Shown here piece by piece: positions 17,676 through 26,084 of a stretch of 64,000 nt of DNA (position 1 is the first letter of the stretch; each line of letters opens with the position of its first letter). The stretch is taken from contig NZ_BAAAFZ010000046.1 of the NCBI RefSeq assembly GCF_039523795.1, positions 62,001 through 126,000 on the forward strand, read 5' to 3'. The notes beneath the pieces are model-generated. The model was given only the letters and a program-made list of their open reading frames with translations, was not told where the DNA came from and ran no database searches. The translations under genes and the position numbers were made by a program. The stretch comes from Craurococcus roseus (lineage in GTDB: Bacteria; Pseudomonadota; Alphaproteobacteria; Acetobacterales; Acetobacteraceae).

Positions 17676-18833
17676 TTACCGGAGCAGCACCGGCAGCATC
17701 GCGTCCAACCGCAACCGGCCTGCCGCCGTGGCGCGGAGGCGCCCGCCGCCGGGCGCCCATTCGAGGTAGCCTTCTTCCTCGCAGGCGCGGAGCATGGCCG
17801 GGTCCATCGCGTCGCCGAAAGGCATGGCGCAGCGCGCTTCCAAGCGCGCCGTGTCCACGCCTTCCGCCAGCCGTAGCCCCATCAAGAGGGCCTCGCGCAT
17901 CCGCTCCGGCGGCGCCAGCGCCTCCTCGTCCGTCACCGCGTGCCCGTCGCGCTCCACCCGCGCCAACCACGCCTCCGGCGCGCGGTGCCGCCGCGACGCG
18001 AGCAGTCCGACGTCCTCGACCATGAGCCGCTGGTGCGCGCCCGGGCCGATGCCGAGGTAATCGCCGTAGCGCCAGTATTGCAGGTTGTGCCGGCTCTCCG
18101 CCCCCGGCCGCGCATAGTTCGACACCTCGTAGGGCAGCAACCCGAACCGCCCCGCTTCCTCCGCGGTGGCCTCGTAAAGCCGGGCCGCCGCGTCGCCGTC
18201 CGGCAAGGCGAAGGCGCCGCGCGCGTGCTCGGTGGCGAAGCGCGTGCCCGGTTCGACCGTGAGCTGGTAGAGCGAGAGGTGGTCCGCCGCCAACGCCAGC
18301 GCGCGACGCAATTCGTCCCGCCACGCCGCCTCGGCTTGGCCGGGCCGGGCGTAGATCAGGTCGAAGGACAAGCGCGGGAACAGCGCCCGCGCCGCCTCCA
18401 ACGCCGCCACCGCCTCCGCCGCGTCGTGCCGCCGGCCGAGGAAGCGCAGCGCCTCCGCGTCGAGCGACTGCACCCCGAGCGACAGGCGGTTCACCCCGGC
18501 CTCCCGGAACGCCGCCAGCCGGCCGCGCTCAACGCTGGTCGGGTTGGCCTCCAGAGTCACTTCCAGGTCGCCTGCGGCGTCGAACAGCGCCCGCGCCTCC
18601 GCCACCAGCGCCGCGGCGGTCTCCGGCTCCATCAGGCTGGGCGTGCCGCCGCCGAAGAAGACCGAGGCCAGCGGCCGCCGCCCCGCGCGCCCCGCCTCGC
18701 GCCGCAGCTCGCGCCGCAAGGCCTCGCGCCAACGCCCGTGGTCCACGCGTTCCCGCACGTGGCTGTTGAAGTCGCAATAGGGGCACTTGGACAGGCAGAA
18801 AGGCCAGTGGACGTAGAGGGCGAGCGGTTCCAT
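17676..18833 (-). CDS. hemW: Radical SAM protein HemW (haem chaperone, coproporphyrinogen III oxidase-like)
   Basis: A 385-residue cytoplasmic radical SAM protein. The 4Fe-4S cysteines are Cys13, Cys17 and Cys20 (CLSKCPYC), preceded by LYVHWPF, which is diagnostic of HemW/HemN-like proteins. FFGGGTPSLM, EANPTSVERGRL and NRLSLGVQSLDAEALRFLGR follow, and the C-terminal HemN domain starts around HNLQYWRYGDYLGIGPGAH. HemW hands haem to target proteins and lacks true coproporphyrinogen oxidase activity. In many alphaproteobacteria it directly follows rph-rdgB; here about 4.4 kb of other genes separate them. Confidence 0.92.
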   Translation of the reverse strand: MEPLALYVHWPFCLSKCPYCDFNSHVRERVDHGRWREALRRELRREAGRAGRRPLASVFFGGGTPSLMEPETAAALVAEARALFDAAGDLEVTLEANPTSVERGRLAAFREAGVNRLSLGVQSLDAEALRFLGRRHDAAEAVAALEAARALFPRLSFDLIYARPGQAEAAWRDELRRALALAADHLSLYQLTVEPGTRFATEHARGAFALPDGDAAARLYEATAEEAGRFGLLPYEVSNYARPGAESRHNLQYWRYGDYLGIGPGAHQRLMVEDVGLLASRRHRAPEAWLARVERDGHAVTDEEALAPPERMREALLMGLRLAEGVDTARLEARCAMPFGDAMDPAMLRACEEEGYLEWAPGGGRLRATAAGRLRLDAMLPVLLR

Positions 18834-19008
18834 GGCCTGGGATATAGGTCCTGTGGACGCCGCCCTATACGGTGACACGCGAGGCGGAGAACCGGATCGC
18901 GCCCTGCGGATGCCGCTTTTCCCGCGTTGTCTCGCGACGGCGTGACACCCGCGGCGGCTGCATCCGGCACACAAAGGAACCCGCATTGCAACTTTGCGGA
19001 GAATCCGC

Positions 19009-19503
19009 GTGAGCGGCACATCCGTCGAGCGGGTGCGCGCGGCGCTGTTGGCCGCGGGCCACCCCGACACCATCCGGGCCTTCCCGGAAGGCACGCGCTC
19101 CGCGGTCGAAGCGGCCGCAGCCGTCGGCTGCGCCGTGGCGCAGATCGCCAAGTCGATCGTGTTCCGCGGCGTGCCGGACCCCGCCGACCCGTCGCGGGAC
19201 CGCGCGGTGCTGGTGGTGGCGAGCGGCGCCAACCGGGTGAACCCGGCCAAGGCCGCCTGCGCCGGCCGCATGGCGCTGCGCCGGGCCGACGCCGCCTGGG
19301 TCCGGGAGGCGACGGGCTTCGCCATCGGCGGCGTCGCGCCCCTCGGCCATCTCGCGCCGCCCGTGGTGCTGGTGGACCGCGACCTCGCCGCCTTCGACAG
19401 CCTCTGGGCGGCGGCGGGATCGCCCACCCACGTCTTCGCCACCACGCCCGACGAGCTGCTGCGCATCAGCGGCGGCGCCTGGGCGGTGGTGCGGGAGGGC
19501 TGA
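19009..19503 (+). CDS. YbaK/EbsC family aminoacyl-tRNA deacylase-like protein
   Basis: A 164-residue YbaK/ProX-like editing domain. The opening SVERVRAALLAAGHPDTI, the pocket segment VAQIAKSIVFRG with the catalytic Lys in AKS, GANRVNPAKAA, and FAIGGVAPLGH leading to the active-site loop are all typical. Such proteins hydrolyse mischarged tRNA (Cys- or Ala-tRNA-Pro). The GTG at 19009 is preferred because GGAG lies eight bases before it and the family begins MS..SVERVR; a TTG at 18994 is possible. A rhodanese gene follows on the same strand. Confidence 0.88.
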   Translation: MSGTSVERVRAALLAAGHPDTIRAFPEGTRSAVEAAAAVGCAVAQIAKSIVFRGVPDPADPSRDRAVLVVASGANRVNPAKAACAGRMALRRADAAWVREATGFAIGGVAPLGHLAPPVVLVDRDLAAFDSLWAAAGSPTHVFATTPDELLRISGGAWAVVREG

Positions 19504-19561
19504 CGGCGCCGGCTTCGGCGGCGTAGAAAGGGCGGCCCTGAAAGGAAGAGGAGGGACCGCG

Positions 19562-19942
19562 ATGCCCAAGACGTCGAAGGATATGGTCGCCGAGGCCGAC
19601 GCCACGGTGCCCCGCATCTCCGGCGCCGAAGCCAAGGCGATGCTCGGCAAGCCCGGCGTGGTGTTCGTGGACCTGCGCGAGCCGGCGGAGATCGCCGCCT
19701 CCGGCAAGGTGCCCGGCGCGCTCGCCATCCCGCGCGGCCTGCTGGAGTTCCGCGCCGACCGCGAAGCCGCGACGCCGGACCCCGCGCTGACCGGCGCGAA
19801 GACCGTGGTGCTCTACTGCGCCTCCGGCGGCCGCGCCGCGCTCGCCGGTAAGACCCTGCAGGAGTTGGGCTACGGGGACGTCAAGAACCTCGCCCGGTTC
19901 CAGGATTGGGTGGAGGCGGGCGGCGAAGCCGAGAAGGGCTGA
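19562..19942 (+). CDS. Rhodanese-like domain protein
   Basis: A 126-residue single-domain rhodanese. The active-site loop is CASGGR with the sulfur-carrying Cys86. The CH2A-type DLREPAEI (38-45) and the ARFQDWVEAGG end of the fold are in place. There is no export signal, so it probably acts in cytoplasmic sulfur transfer. A strong AAGGAAGAGGAGGG region lies before the ATG. It follows the YbaK-like gene by 58 bases and may be co-transcribed. The physiological sulfur donor and acceptor are unknown. Confidence 0.9.
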   Translation: MPKTSKDMVAEADATVPRISGAEAKAMLGKPGVVFVDLREPAEIAASGKVPGALAIPRGLLEFRADREAATPDPALTGAKTVVLYCASGGRAALAGKTLQELGYGDVKNLARFQDWVEAGGEAEKG

Positions 19943-19965
19943 GCGCCGCCGTCACTGGGGTTGGG

Positions 19966-20931
19966 TCACTGGGGCTGGATACCGGCCTTGCGCGCGGCGT
20001 CCCCCCACTTCCGCATCTCCGCCTCGCAAAAGCGCCGCGCTTCTCCCGGCGCGCTCGTCACCACCTCGGCGCCGAGCGTGCGGTGGCGCTCCACGACCTC
20101 GGGGCGCCTCAGCGCCGCCGCGCAATCCGCGTTGAGCTTCGCCAGCACCGGCGCCGGCAGGTTCGCGGGCGCGATCACCATGCCCCAGGTCGAAGCCTCG
20201 AAATCCGGCATGAAGGCTTCGGCGACCGTCGGCGTGTCCGGCAGTTGCGGCGCCCGCTTGGCGCCCGTGGTCGCCAGCGCCTTCAGCGCGCCCGATTGGA
20301 GGTGCGGCAGCGCCGCCGGCACGGTGTCGAACATGACGTCCACGCGTCCGGCCATCAGGTCCGGGTGGGCCTGGGTGCTGCCGCGGTAAGGCACGTAGGT
20401 CATCTCCACCCCCGCGCGCTGGGCGAAGAGCACGGGCGCCAGCCGCACCACGCCGCTGGTGCCGGCGAAGGTCACGCCCGGGTTGCGCTTTGCGTGCGCC
20501 ACCAGCTCGGCCGGCGTGGAGGCCGCGAAACCCTTCGCGGCGCAGAGCACCAGCGGCGTCGAGGTGGTCTGCGTGACGAAGGAGAAGTCGCGCATAGTGT
20601 CGAAGGGCAGGCGGTAGAACGCGGCGTTCACCGGATGCCCGACCGAGACGAGGCCGAGGACGTGCCCGTCGGGAGGGCTCTTGGCGATCGCCTCCGTGCC
20701 GATCACGCCGTCCGCCCCGGCGCGGTTCTCCACCGGCACCGGCTGGCCCCAGGCCGCGGCGAGCGGCTCGGCGATAAGGCGCGCGGTGATGTCGGACACG
20801 CCGCCCGGCGTGTAGGGCACGATGATCCGCACCGCCCGGTTCGGGAACGCCGCCGTTTGGGCGCCGGCGTCGCTGCGGCCCGCCGCGAGCACAAAGGGCG
20901 CGGCCAAGGCCGCGCGTCGGTTGATGGTCAT
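19966..20931 (-). CDS. Bug-family tripartite tricarboxylate transporter substrate-binding protein
   Basis: A 321-residue Bug/TctC receptor with RR-type signal (TINRRAALAAPFVLAAG), then the mature AAFPNRAVRIIVPYTPGGVS opening. VPVENRAGADGVIGTEAIA and the ligand-loop segment VPYRGSTQAHPDLMAGRVDV match the family. The C-terminal WGDAARKAGIQPQ is the usual ending. Its ATG at 20931 has GGGAGGG in front. It is divergent from a second Bug gene at 21055. Paired divergent Bug receptors without permease genes suggest shared TctAB proteins encoded elsewhere. Confidence 0.9.
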   Translation of the reverse strand: MTINRRAALAAPFVLAAGRSDAGAQTAAFPNRAVRIIVPYTPGGVSDITARLIAEPLAAAWGQPVPVENRAGADGVIGTEAIAKSPPDGHVLGLVSVGHPVNAAFYRLPFDTMRDFSFVTQTTSTPLVLCAAKGFAASTPAELVAHAKRNPGVTFAGTSGVVRLAPVLFAQRAGVEMTYVPYRGSTQAHPDLMAGRVDVMFDTVPAALPHLQSGALKALATTGAKRAPQLPDTPTVAEAFMPDFEASTWGMVIAPANLPAPVLAKLNADCAAALRRPEVVERHRTLGAEVVTSAPGEARRFCEAEMRKWGDAARKAGIQPQ

Positions 20932-21054
20932 GTCGCCCTCCCGTCCGTCGTTGCGCCCGACGTTGCCCCCGGCGGGCACGGGAGGGAAGATGCGGGCACC
21001 GAACGGGTTCTCGCGCGTTGGCGGCCCCGTCCCGCAAGAGGAGGAAGTGCGACG

Positions 21055-22071
21055 ATGAGCAATCCGACCACACCAGGCTCCCTGGGCCGCCGCGCCGCCC
21101 TCGGCACCGTGGCCGCCGCCGCTGCGGGCCTCGCCGCCCCCGGCATCCTGCGCGCCCAGGGCCAGCAGTACCCGACGCGCCCGGTCAACATGGTGGTGGG
21201 CTTCCCGCCGGGCGGGCAGACCGACTTCGCCGCGCGCATCGTCGCGCCGGGGCTCGGCCAAGCGCTCGGGCAGACGGTGGTGGTGGACAACAAGGGCGGC
21301 GCCGGCGGCAACCTCGGCACCGACGCGGTGCTGCGCGCCCGGCCGGACGGCTACACGCTGCTCGCCGGCAACGCCAACCCGCTCACCATCAACCCGCACA
21401 CCTTCCAGAACATGACCATCGACCCGCTGAAGCTCACGCCGATCGGGATGATGCTGCAATCCTCGCTGATCCTCTGCCTCCACCCCTCCGTGCCGGCGAA
21501 GACGGTGCCGGAGTTCGTCGAATGGGCGAAGAAGCAGGGCAGGGGCGGGCCGGACTACGGCTCGGCCAGCGCCGGCAGCCTCTCCCACGTGGCGATGGAG
21601 ATGTTCAGGAACCGCGCCGGCAACCCGCCGATGGAGCACGTCCCCTACCGCGGCAGCGGCCCCGCCATGCAGGACTTCATCGCCGGCCGCTTCTCCGCGA
21701 TGTTCGACGGCGCTTCCGTGGTCGCGCCCTTCGTCAAGGCGGGCCAGCTCCGCGGCTTCCTCTCGACCGGCGAGAAGCGCATCCCGGCCTTCCCCGACAT
21801 CCCGACGGCGGCCGAGATGGGCTTGCGGGACTTCGTGTTCACCGCCTGGATCGGCCTGTTCGGCCCGCCCGGCCTGCCGCCCGAGATCGTGCAGAAGCTG
21901 AACGCTTCGCTGAACCAGGCGCTCCAGGACGAGACCGTGCGCAAGCGCATCACCGACCAGGGCGACGAGCCCGGCGGCGGCACCGCGGAAGCGTTGGGCG
22001 AAACCATGCGCCGCGACCACGCGCGCTGGGGCGAGGTGGTGAAGGCCAACAACATCCGCGCCGACAGCTAG
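21055..22071 (+). CDS. Bug-family tripartite tricarboxylate transporter substrate-binding protein
   Basis: A 338-residue Bug receptor starting with an RR signal (GSLGRRAALGTVAAAAAGLA, then ILRAQGQ). Family blocks: PVNMVVGFPPGGQTDFAAR, VVVDNKGGAGGNLGTDAV and VPYRGSGPAMQDFIAGRFSA, with the C-terminal HARWGEVVKANNIRADS. It is distinct from the neighbour at 19966-20931, so the pair is not a recent tandem duplication. The ATG follows AAGAGGAAG. Its ligand, a dicarboxylate or aromatic acid, is not predictable. Confidence 0.9.
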   Translation: MSNPTTPGSLGRRAALGTVAAAAAGLAAPGILRAQGQQYPTRPVNMVVGFPPGGQTDFAARIVAPGLGQALGQTVVVDNKGGAGGNLGTDAVLRARPDGYTLLAGNANPLTINPHTFQNMTIDPLKLTPIGMMLQSSLILCLHPSVPAKTVPEFVEWAKKQGRGGPDYGSASAGSLSHVAMEMFRNRAGNPPMEHVPYRGSGPAMQDFIAGRFSAMFDGASVVAPFVKAGQLRGFLSTGEKRIPAFPDIPTAAEMGLRDFVFTAWIGLFGPPGLPPEIVQKLNASLNQALQDETVRKRITDQGDEPGGGTAEALGETMRRDHARWGEVVKANNIRADS

Positions 22072-22087
22072 CGGCGGGACGGGGGGC

Positions 22088-23218
22088 TCAGAGGTCGAGG
22101 TCCACCCAGAGCGCCGCGTGGTCCGAGGCCGCGTGGCGCTTCTCTCCGCCTTGCCGGGGGTCCACCTCCGGATAGGTCTCCCACTTCACCGGCCGCACGC
22201 CCGGCCACATGCCGCGGCGGAACACGCCCGACGCGCCGGCGCGCTCGCGGAGCGCCGGCGAGAGCAGGATGTAGTCGATCTTGTTGGACGCGGTGGAGCC
22301 GCCGTAGGTGCCGGGATGCCCGCCGTCGTCGTGGCCATCCAGCTCCGAGATGTCGGCGAGGTCGGTGTCGCGCAGCAGCGGCGCGAGCGGGTCGTCCGCG
22401 TTCTCCGGCGGCGTGTCGTTCAGGTCGCCCACCACCGCCACCAACCCGTTCCCCGCCTCGCGCAGCCGGCCGTAGATGCGCGCCACGGCCGCCGCCTGCC
22501 GCCGCCGTTTCCGGTCCGAGGAGGCTTGGCTCCCGCCGGACTTGCTTTTGAAGTGGTTCACCAGCACCACGAGCCGGCCCCCGCGCGTGTCCAAGCGGTA
22601 CTCCGGGCAGTCGCGGCTGAAGACGAGGCCGGCGTCGTCCGTGTCGTCCACGTGCGAGAGCATGGAGGCTATGGGGAAGCCTGCCCGCGTCATCAGCGCG
22701 CAGTCGATGCCGCGCGGGTCGTTGCCGTCGATCAGCATCACCTGCGCATAGGGCTCGCCGTCCGCCAACGGCAGGATGGTGTCGGAGAAGCCCTTCAACG
22801 CCGGGCGGTTCTCCGCCTCCACGATGCCGAACACGTCGGCGCCGACGTCGCGCACGACCCGCGCCGTCATGCGCATGGCGGTGTCGTCCACCGGCTCGCG
22901 CTCCAGCTCCAGCCAGCCGGTCCAGTCGCCGCGGCCGCGCGCCACGATGTCCAGCACGCCGCTCCGGCGCCGCACCAGGAACTCGCCGCGGTTCTGCCGC
23001 AGCCGGACGAACTCGCCGTCGTCGGACCGCTCCAGCCCGAGCGTCTCCAAGAGCCCGTGCATCCGGTCCTTGTCGGCTTCGCCGTACTCGGCCTCGGCGA
23101 TCAGCGCGTTGAGGGCCGCAAAGGCTTCGAGCGCCTTGCGGGCCGCCGCGCCGTCCTCCGCGTCGAAGGCCTTGGCGCGGGAGAACAGGTTCTCGACGTT
23201 GAAGCTCGCAAGGCGCAT
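22088..23218 (-). CDS. Endonuclease/exonuclease/phosphatase family protein
   Basis: A 376-residue protein of the DNase I-like metallohydrolase fold. It opens MRLASFNVENLFSRAKAF with the metal-binding Asn, has Glu in VFGIVEAENRPA, then LVVLVNHFKSKSGG, VVGDLNDTPPENADDP with the conserved D-x-N, and a closing ASDHAALWVDLDL carrying the final Asp-His pair, so all active-site elements are intact. No signal peptide is seen. The closest described relatives are uncharacterised nuclease/phosphatase proteins, and the substrate may be nucleic acid or phospho-ester. It converges on the Bug gene with 16 bases between. Confidence 0.87.
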   Translation of the reverse strand: MRLASFNVENLFSRAKAFDAEDGAAARKALEAFAALNALIAEAEYGEADKDRMHGLLETLGLERSDDGEFVRLRQNRGEFLVRRRSGVLDIVARGRGDWTGWLELEREPVDDTAMRMTARVVRDVGADVFGIVEAENRPALKGFSDTILPLADGEPYAQVMLIDGNDPRGIDCALMTRAGFPIASMLSHVDDTDDAGLVFSRDCPEYRLDTRGGRLVVLVNHFKSKSGGSQASSDRKRRRQAAAVARIYGRLREAGNGLVAVVGDLNDTPPENADDPLAPLLRDTDLADISELDGHDDGGHPGTYGGSTASNKIDYILLSPALRERAGASGVFRRGMWPGVRPVKWETYPEVDPRQGGEKRHAASDHAALWVDLDL

Positions 23219-23282
23219 GGCGCCGCCTCCGCTCCCATAGGGCCAGTCTACGCCCCACGATCCGGCGCGGGTGTGCGGGGCA

Positions 23283-23918
23283 TCACCCCGCCGCCGGCAA
23301 CGGCAAGCAGCCCTCGGCGAGCAGCGCGAAGGCGCGCGCCCGGTGGTTGATGGAATGCTTCAGCGCCGGTTCCATCTCACCGAAGGTTTGCGAATGGCCG
23401 TCGGGGACGAACATCGGGTCGTAGCCGAAGCCCCGGTCCCCGCGCGGCGGCCACACCCAACGGCCGGGCGCCTTGCCTTCGAAGCCCTCCGTGTGGCCGT
23501 CCGGCCAAGCGAGCACCAGCGCGCAGGTGAACCACGCCCGGCGGTCGGCGTCGGCGGTGCCCCGCGCGCGCTCCTCGACCTTGCGCATCCCGGCCATGTA
23601 GTCGCGGGTGCCGTCCGGCAGGGTGGCCCAATCGGCGGTGCGGACGCCGGGGGCGCCGCCCAGCGCCGCCACGGAGAAGCCGCTGTCGTCGGCCAGCGCT
23701 GGCAACCCGGTGGCGCGCGACGCGGCGAGCGCCTTGATCGCCGCGTTGCCGAGGAAGCTGTTTTCCGTCTCCGCCGGCCCGGGCAGGCCCACCTCCTTGG
23801 CCGAGACCACCTCCAGGCCGTGGGGCGCGAGCATGGCCGCCACCTCCCGCAGCTTGCCGGCGTTGTGGCTGGCCAGGACCAGCCGATTCCCCCGCTCCAG
23901 CTTGCGCCGCCCCGTCAT
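23283..23918 (-). CDS. rdgB: XTP/dITP diphosphatase (RdgB/HAM1)
   Basis: A 211-residue house-cleaning enzyme that hydrolyses non-canonical purine triphosphates (XTP, dITP) to monophosphates. It shows the family start RLVLASHNAGKLREVAAML, ETENSFLGNAAIKA, LPALADDSGFSVAALGGAPG with the catalytic Asp pair, GDRGFGYDPMFVPDG and the ending SINHRARAFALL. Its start overlaps the rph stop by four bases (23915-23918), giving an rph-rdgB operon. The longer frame that reads on upstream is antisense to rph and hrcA and is not coding. Confidence 0.94.
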   Translation of the reverse strand: MTGRRKLERGNRLVLASHNAGKLREVAAMLAPHGLEVVSAKEVGLPGPAETENSFLGNAAIKALAASRATGLPALADDSGFSVAALGGAPGVRTADWATLPDGTRDYMAGMRKVEERARGTADADRRAWFTCALVLAWPDGHTEGFEGKAPGRWVWPPRGDRGFGYDPMFVPDGHSQTFGEMEPALKHSINHRARAFALLAEGCLPLPAAG

Positions 23919-24673
23919 TCCAGCCCGACCGCCTGCCGCTGCCGCGCGAAGAGTTGCGCCGTGCCGGCCCGCGCCAGCCGCAGCAGCTCCAGCAACTGCG
24001 CCTCCGAGAACGGGGCGCCCTCCGCCGTGCCCTGCACCTCCACCAAGCCCCCGCCGCCGGTGAGCACGAAATTCGCGTCCGCCTGCGCCTTGCTGTCCTC
24101 CGCGTAGTCGAGGTCGAGCACCGGCCGGCCGGCCCACAGGCCGCAGCTCACCGCCGCCACCTGGTCGCGCAGCGGCATGGCGGACATGATGTTCATCCGC
24201 AGGCAGTGGCGGAAGGCGAGGTGCAGTGCCACCCAGGCGCCGGTGACGGCGGCGCAGCGCGTGCCGCCGTCGGCCGAAAGCACGTCGCAATCCAGCGTCA
24301 CCGTCATCTCGCCCATCGCCGCGCGGTCCGTCACCGCGCGGAGCGAACGCCCGATCAGCCGTTGTATCTCCTGGGTGCGGCCGGACTGCTTGCCGCGTGC
24401 CGCCTCGCGGTCGCCGCGGGTGTGGGTGGCGCGGGGCAACATCCCGTACTCGGCCGTGACCCAGCCCTCGCCCTTGCCGCGCAGGAAGGGCGGCACGCGG
24501 CCCTCGACGCTGGCGGTGCAGAGCACCTCCGTCGCGCCCATGCGCACCAGGCAGGAGCCCTCGGCGTGGCGGGAGAAGCCCGGCTCCAGGGACACGGGCC
24601 GCAGCGCGTCGGCGGTACGGCCAGAGGGGCGCGCATCGGGGCGCGCGGAAGGGGGCGCGTCGGTGGCGGGCAT
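23915..24673 (-). CDS. rph: Ribonuclease PH
   Basis: A 252-residue phosphorolytic 3'-5' exoribonuclease that trims tRNA precursors. The family body begins after a variable N-terminal tail of about 24 residues: LRPVSLEPGFSRHAEGSCLV, then GWVTAEYGMLPRATHTR, QSGRTQEIQRLIGRSLRA with the phosphate-binding Arg residues, and CDVLSADGGTRCAAVTGA. The ending holds LTGGGGLVEVQGTAEG and FSEAQLLELL. Start at 24673. It is first in the rph-rdgB operon and divergent from hrcA, a common alphaproteobacterial order. Confidence 0.95.
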   Translation of the reverse strand: MPATDAPPSARPDARPSGRTADALRPVSLEPGFSRHAEGSCLVRMGATEVLCTASVEGRVPPFLRGKGEGWVTAEYGMLPRATHTRGDREAARGKQSGRTQEIQRLIGRSLRAVTDRAAMGEMTVTLDCDVLSADGGTRCAAVTGAWVALHLAFRHCLRMNIMSAMPLRDQVAAVSCGLWAGRPVLDLDYAEDSKAQADANFVLTGGGGLVEVQGTAEGAPFSEAQLLELLRLARAGTAQLFARQRQAVGLE

Positions 24674-24744
24674 GGCGGTCTCCAGAAGGGCGGCGAGGTA
24701 TAGGGCCGGCAGGGGCCGCGTCCAGGCGGGGAGGGCCGGGACGC

Positions 24745-24773
24745 TTGACCCCCCGGCGGCGCGTTCCTAGCTC
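24745..24773 (+). promoter_or_regulatory. Candidate sigma-70 promoter of hrcA
   Basis: TTGACC (24745-24750), a 17-base spacer and TAGCTC (24768-24773) lie about 34 bases before the hrcA ATG. The -35 matches 5 of 6 and the -10 is weak. No CIRCE inverted repeat (TTAGCACTC-type) was found between rph and hrcA, so autoregulation through a classic operator is not supported here. Confidence 0.4.
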
Positions 24774-24806
24774 TTTGCCCCGGTGCCACGAGGATTCCCG
24801 ACCAGC

Positions 24807-25892
24807 ATGTCGCCGCCGCCGAAGCTGCCCTTGGGCCTGGCCGCGGCCTCCTTCGCCGGCCTCGACACGCGCAGCGCCTCCATCCTGCGCGAACTGGTCG
24901 AGGTCTACGTCCAGACCGGGGAGCCGGTCGGCTCGCGCACCCTGTCCCGCCGGCTGCCGCTCGGCCTCTCGCCCGCCTCCATCCGCAACGTCATGTCGGA
25001 TCTGGAAGAAGCGGGCTTCCTTTACGCGCCCCACACCTCCGCCGGCCGGTTGCCGACCGACCGGGGCCTGCGCCTGTTCGTGGACGGGCTGCTGGAGTTC
25101 GGCGACCTCGCCGAGGAGGAGCGCGACGCCATCGCCGCCCGCTGCGCCGCCAGCGGCCGCTCCATGCACGACACGCTGGCCGAGGCCGGGCAGATGCTCT
25201 CCGGCCTCGCCGGCGCCGCCGGCCTGGTCGTCGCGCCCAAGACCGAAGGCCGCATCCGCCACATCGAATTCGTGGCCCTCGGCCCCGGCCGCGCCCTGGT
25301 GGTGCTGGTGATGGCGGACGGGCAGGTGGAGAACCGCGTGGTGGAGGTGCCGCCCGGCCTGCCGCCCGGCGCGCTCCAGCAGGCGGGCAACTACCTCAAC
25401 GCCCGGCTGGCCGGCGCCACCCTGGAAGAAACGCGCGCGCGCGTGGCCGAGGAGATCGCCGCCAACCGCACCGCGCTCGACGCGCTGACGCGCGAGGTGG
25501 TGGAGGCGGGCGTCGCCACCTGGGCGGGCGGCGGCGGCGCAGGCTCGCTGATCCTGCGCGGGCAGGCGAAGCTGTTGCAGAACCTCGACCAAGCCGCGCG
25601 CGTGCAGGAGATCCAGGCGCTGTTCGAGCGCCTGGAAGCGCAGGAAACGGTGCTGCGCCTGCTCGAACTCGCGCAGCGCGGCGAGGGCGTGCAGATCTTC
25701 ATCGGCGCCGAGAGCGGCCTGTTCGACAGCGCCGGCCTCGCCATGGTGGTGGCCCCCTTCCGCAGCCGCGAGGCCGGCGACCAACGCCTGCTCGGCGCCA
25801 TCGGCGTGATCGGCCCGACCCGCATCAACTACGGCAAGGTCATCCCGGTGGTGGACTACACCGCCCGGGTGATCGGGCGGATGCTGGGGTAG
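24807..25892 (+). CDS. hrcA: Heat-inducible transcription repressor HrcA
   Basis: A 361-residue repressor that binds CIRCE operators in front of groESL/dnaK and is released when GroEL is titrated. The N-terminal winged helix holds LVEVYVQTGEPVGSRTLSRR and LSPASIRNVMSDLEEAGFLY, followed by HTSAGRLPTDRGLRLFVDGL. The C-terminal part has FIGAESGLFDSAGLAMVV and the strongly conserved IGVIGPTRINYGKVIPVVDY. The ATG at 24807 is chosen over a GTG eight codons upstream. The usual partner grpE does not follow; downstream is a gene-poor stretch. Confidence 0.95.
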   Translation: MSPPPKLPLGLAAASFAGLDTRSASILRELVEVYVQTGEPVGSRTLSRRLPLGLSPASIRNVMSDLEEAGFLYAPHTSAGRLPTDRGLRLFVDGLLEFGDLAEEERDAIAARCAASGRSMHDTLAEAGQMLSGLAGAAGLVVAPKTEGRIRHIEFVALGPGRALVVLVMADGQVENRVVEVPPGLPPGALQQAGNYLNARLAGATLEETRARVAEEIAANRTALDALTREVVEAGVATWAGGGGAGSLILRGQAKLLQNLDQAARVQEIQALFERLEAQETVLRLLELAQRGEGVQIFIGAESGLFDSAGLAMVVAPFRSREAGDQRLLGAIGVIGPTRINYGKVIPVVDYTARVIGRMLG

Positions 25893-26084
25893 GGCCAAAG
25901 AATGGATCGGTGACGGGACGGGGCCGTGATGGACCTGCCCGGCCCGAAGCCGGGACTCAACCGGCCTCGCCGCAGCACCGCCTCACGGCCATCGCCCGCG
26001 TATCAGAAACGCCGCCCCACTACGACCGCGCCTGCCATCTAGAACCCGAAGTAACGCCGTTGATTTTCTATCTTTAGTCATGTT

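Noticed and set aside
19966..22020. 684-codon minus-strand frame spanning two Bug genes
   Set aside because: Only the part below 20931 is the real Bug gene. The upstream part is antisense to the plus-strand Bug gene at 21055 and has no protein similarity; long open shadows are expected at this GC content.
24674..24806. CIRCE operator expected in front of hrcA
   Set aside because: No TTAGCACTC / GAGTGCTAA inverted repeat is present in the intergenic sequence.
23283..25898. 871-codon minus-strand frame that would fuse rdgB to a large N-terminal extension
   Set aside because: The extension is antisense to hrcA and in another frame of rph. rdgB has its own ATG overlapping the rph stop.
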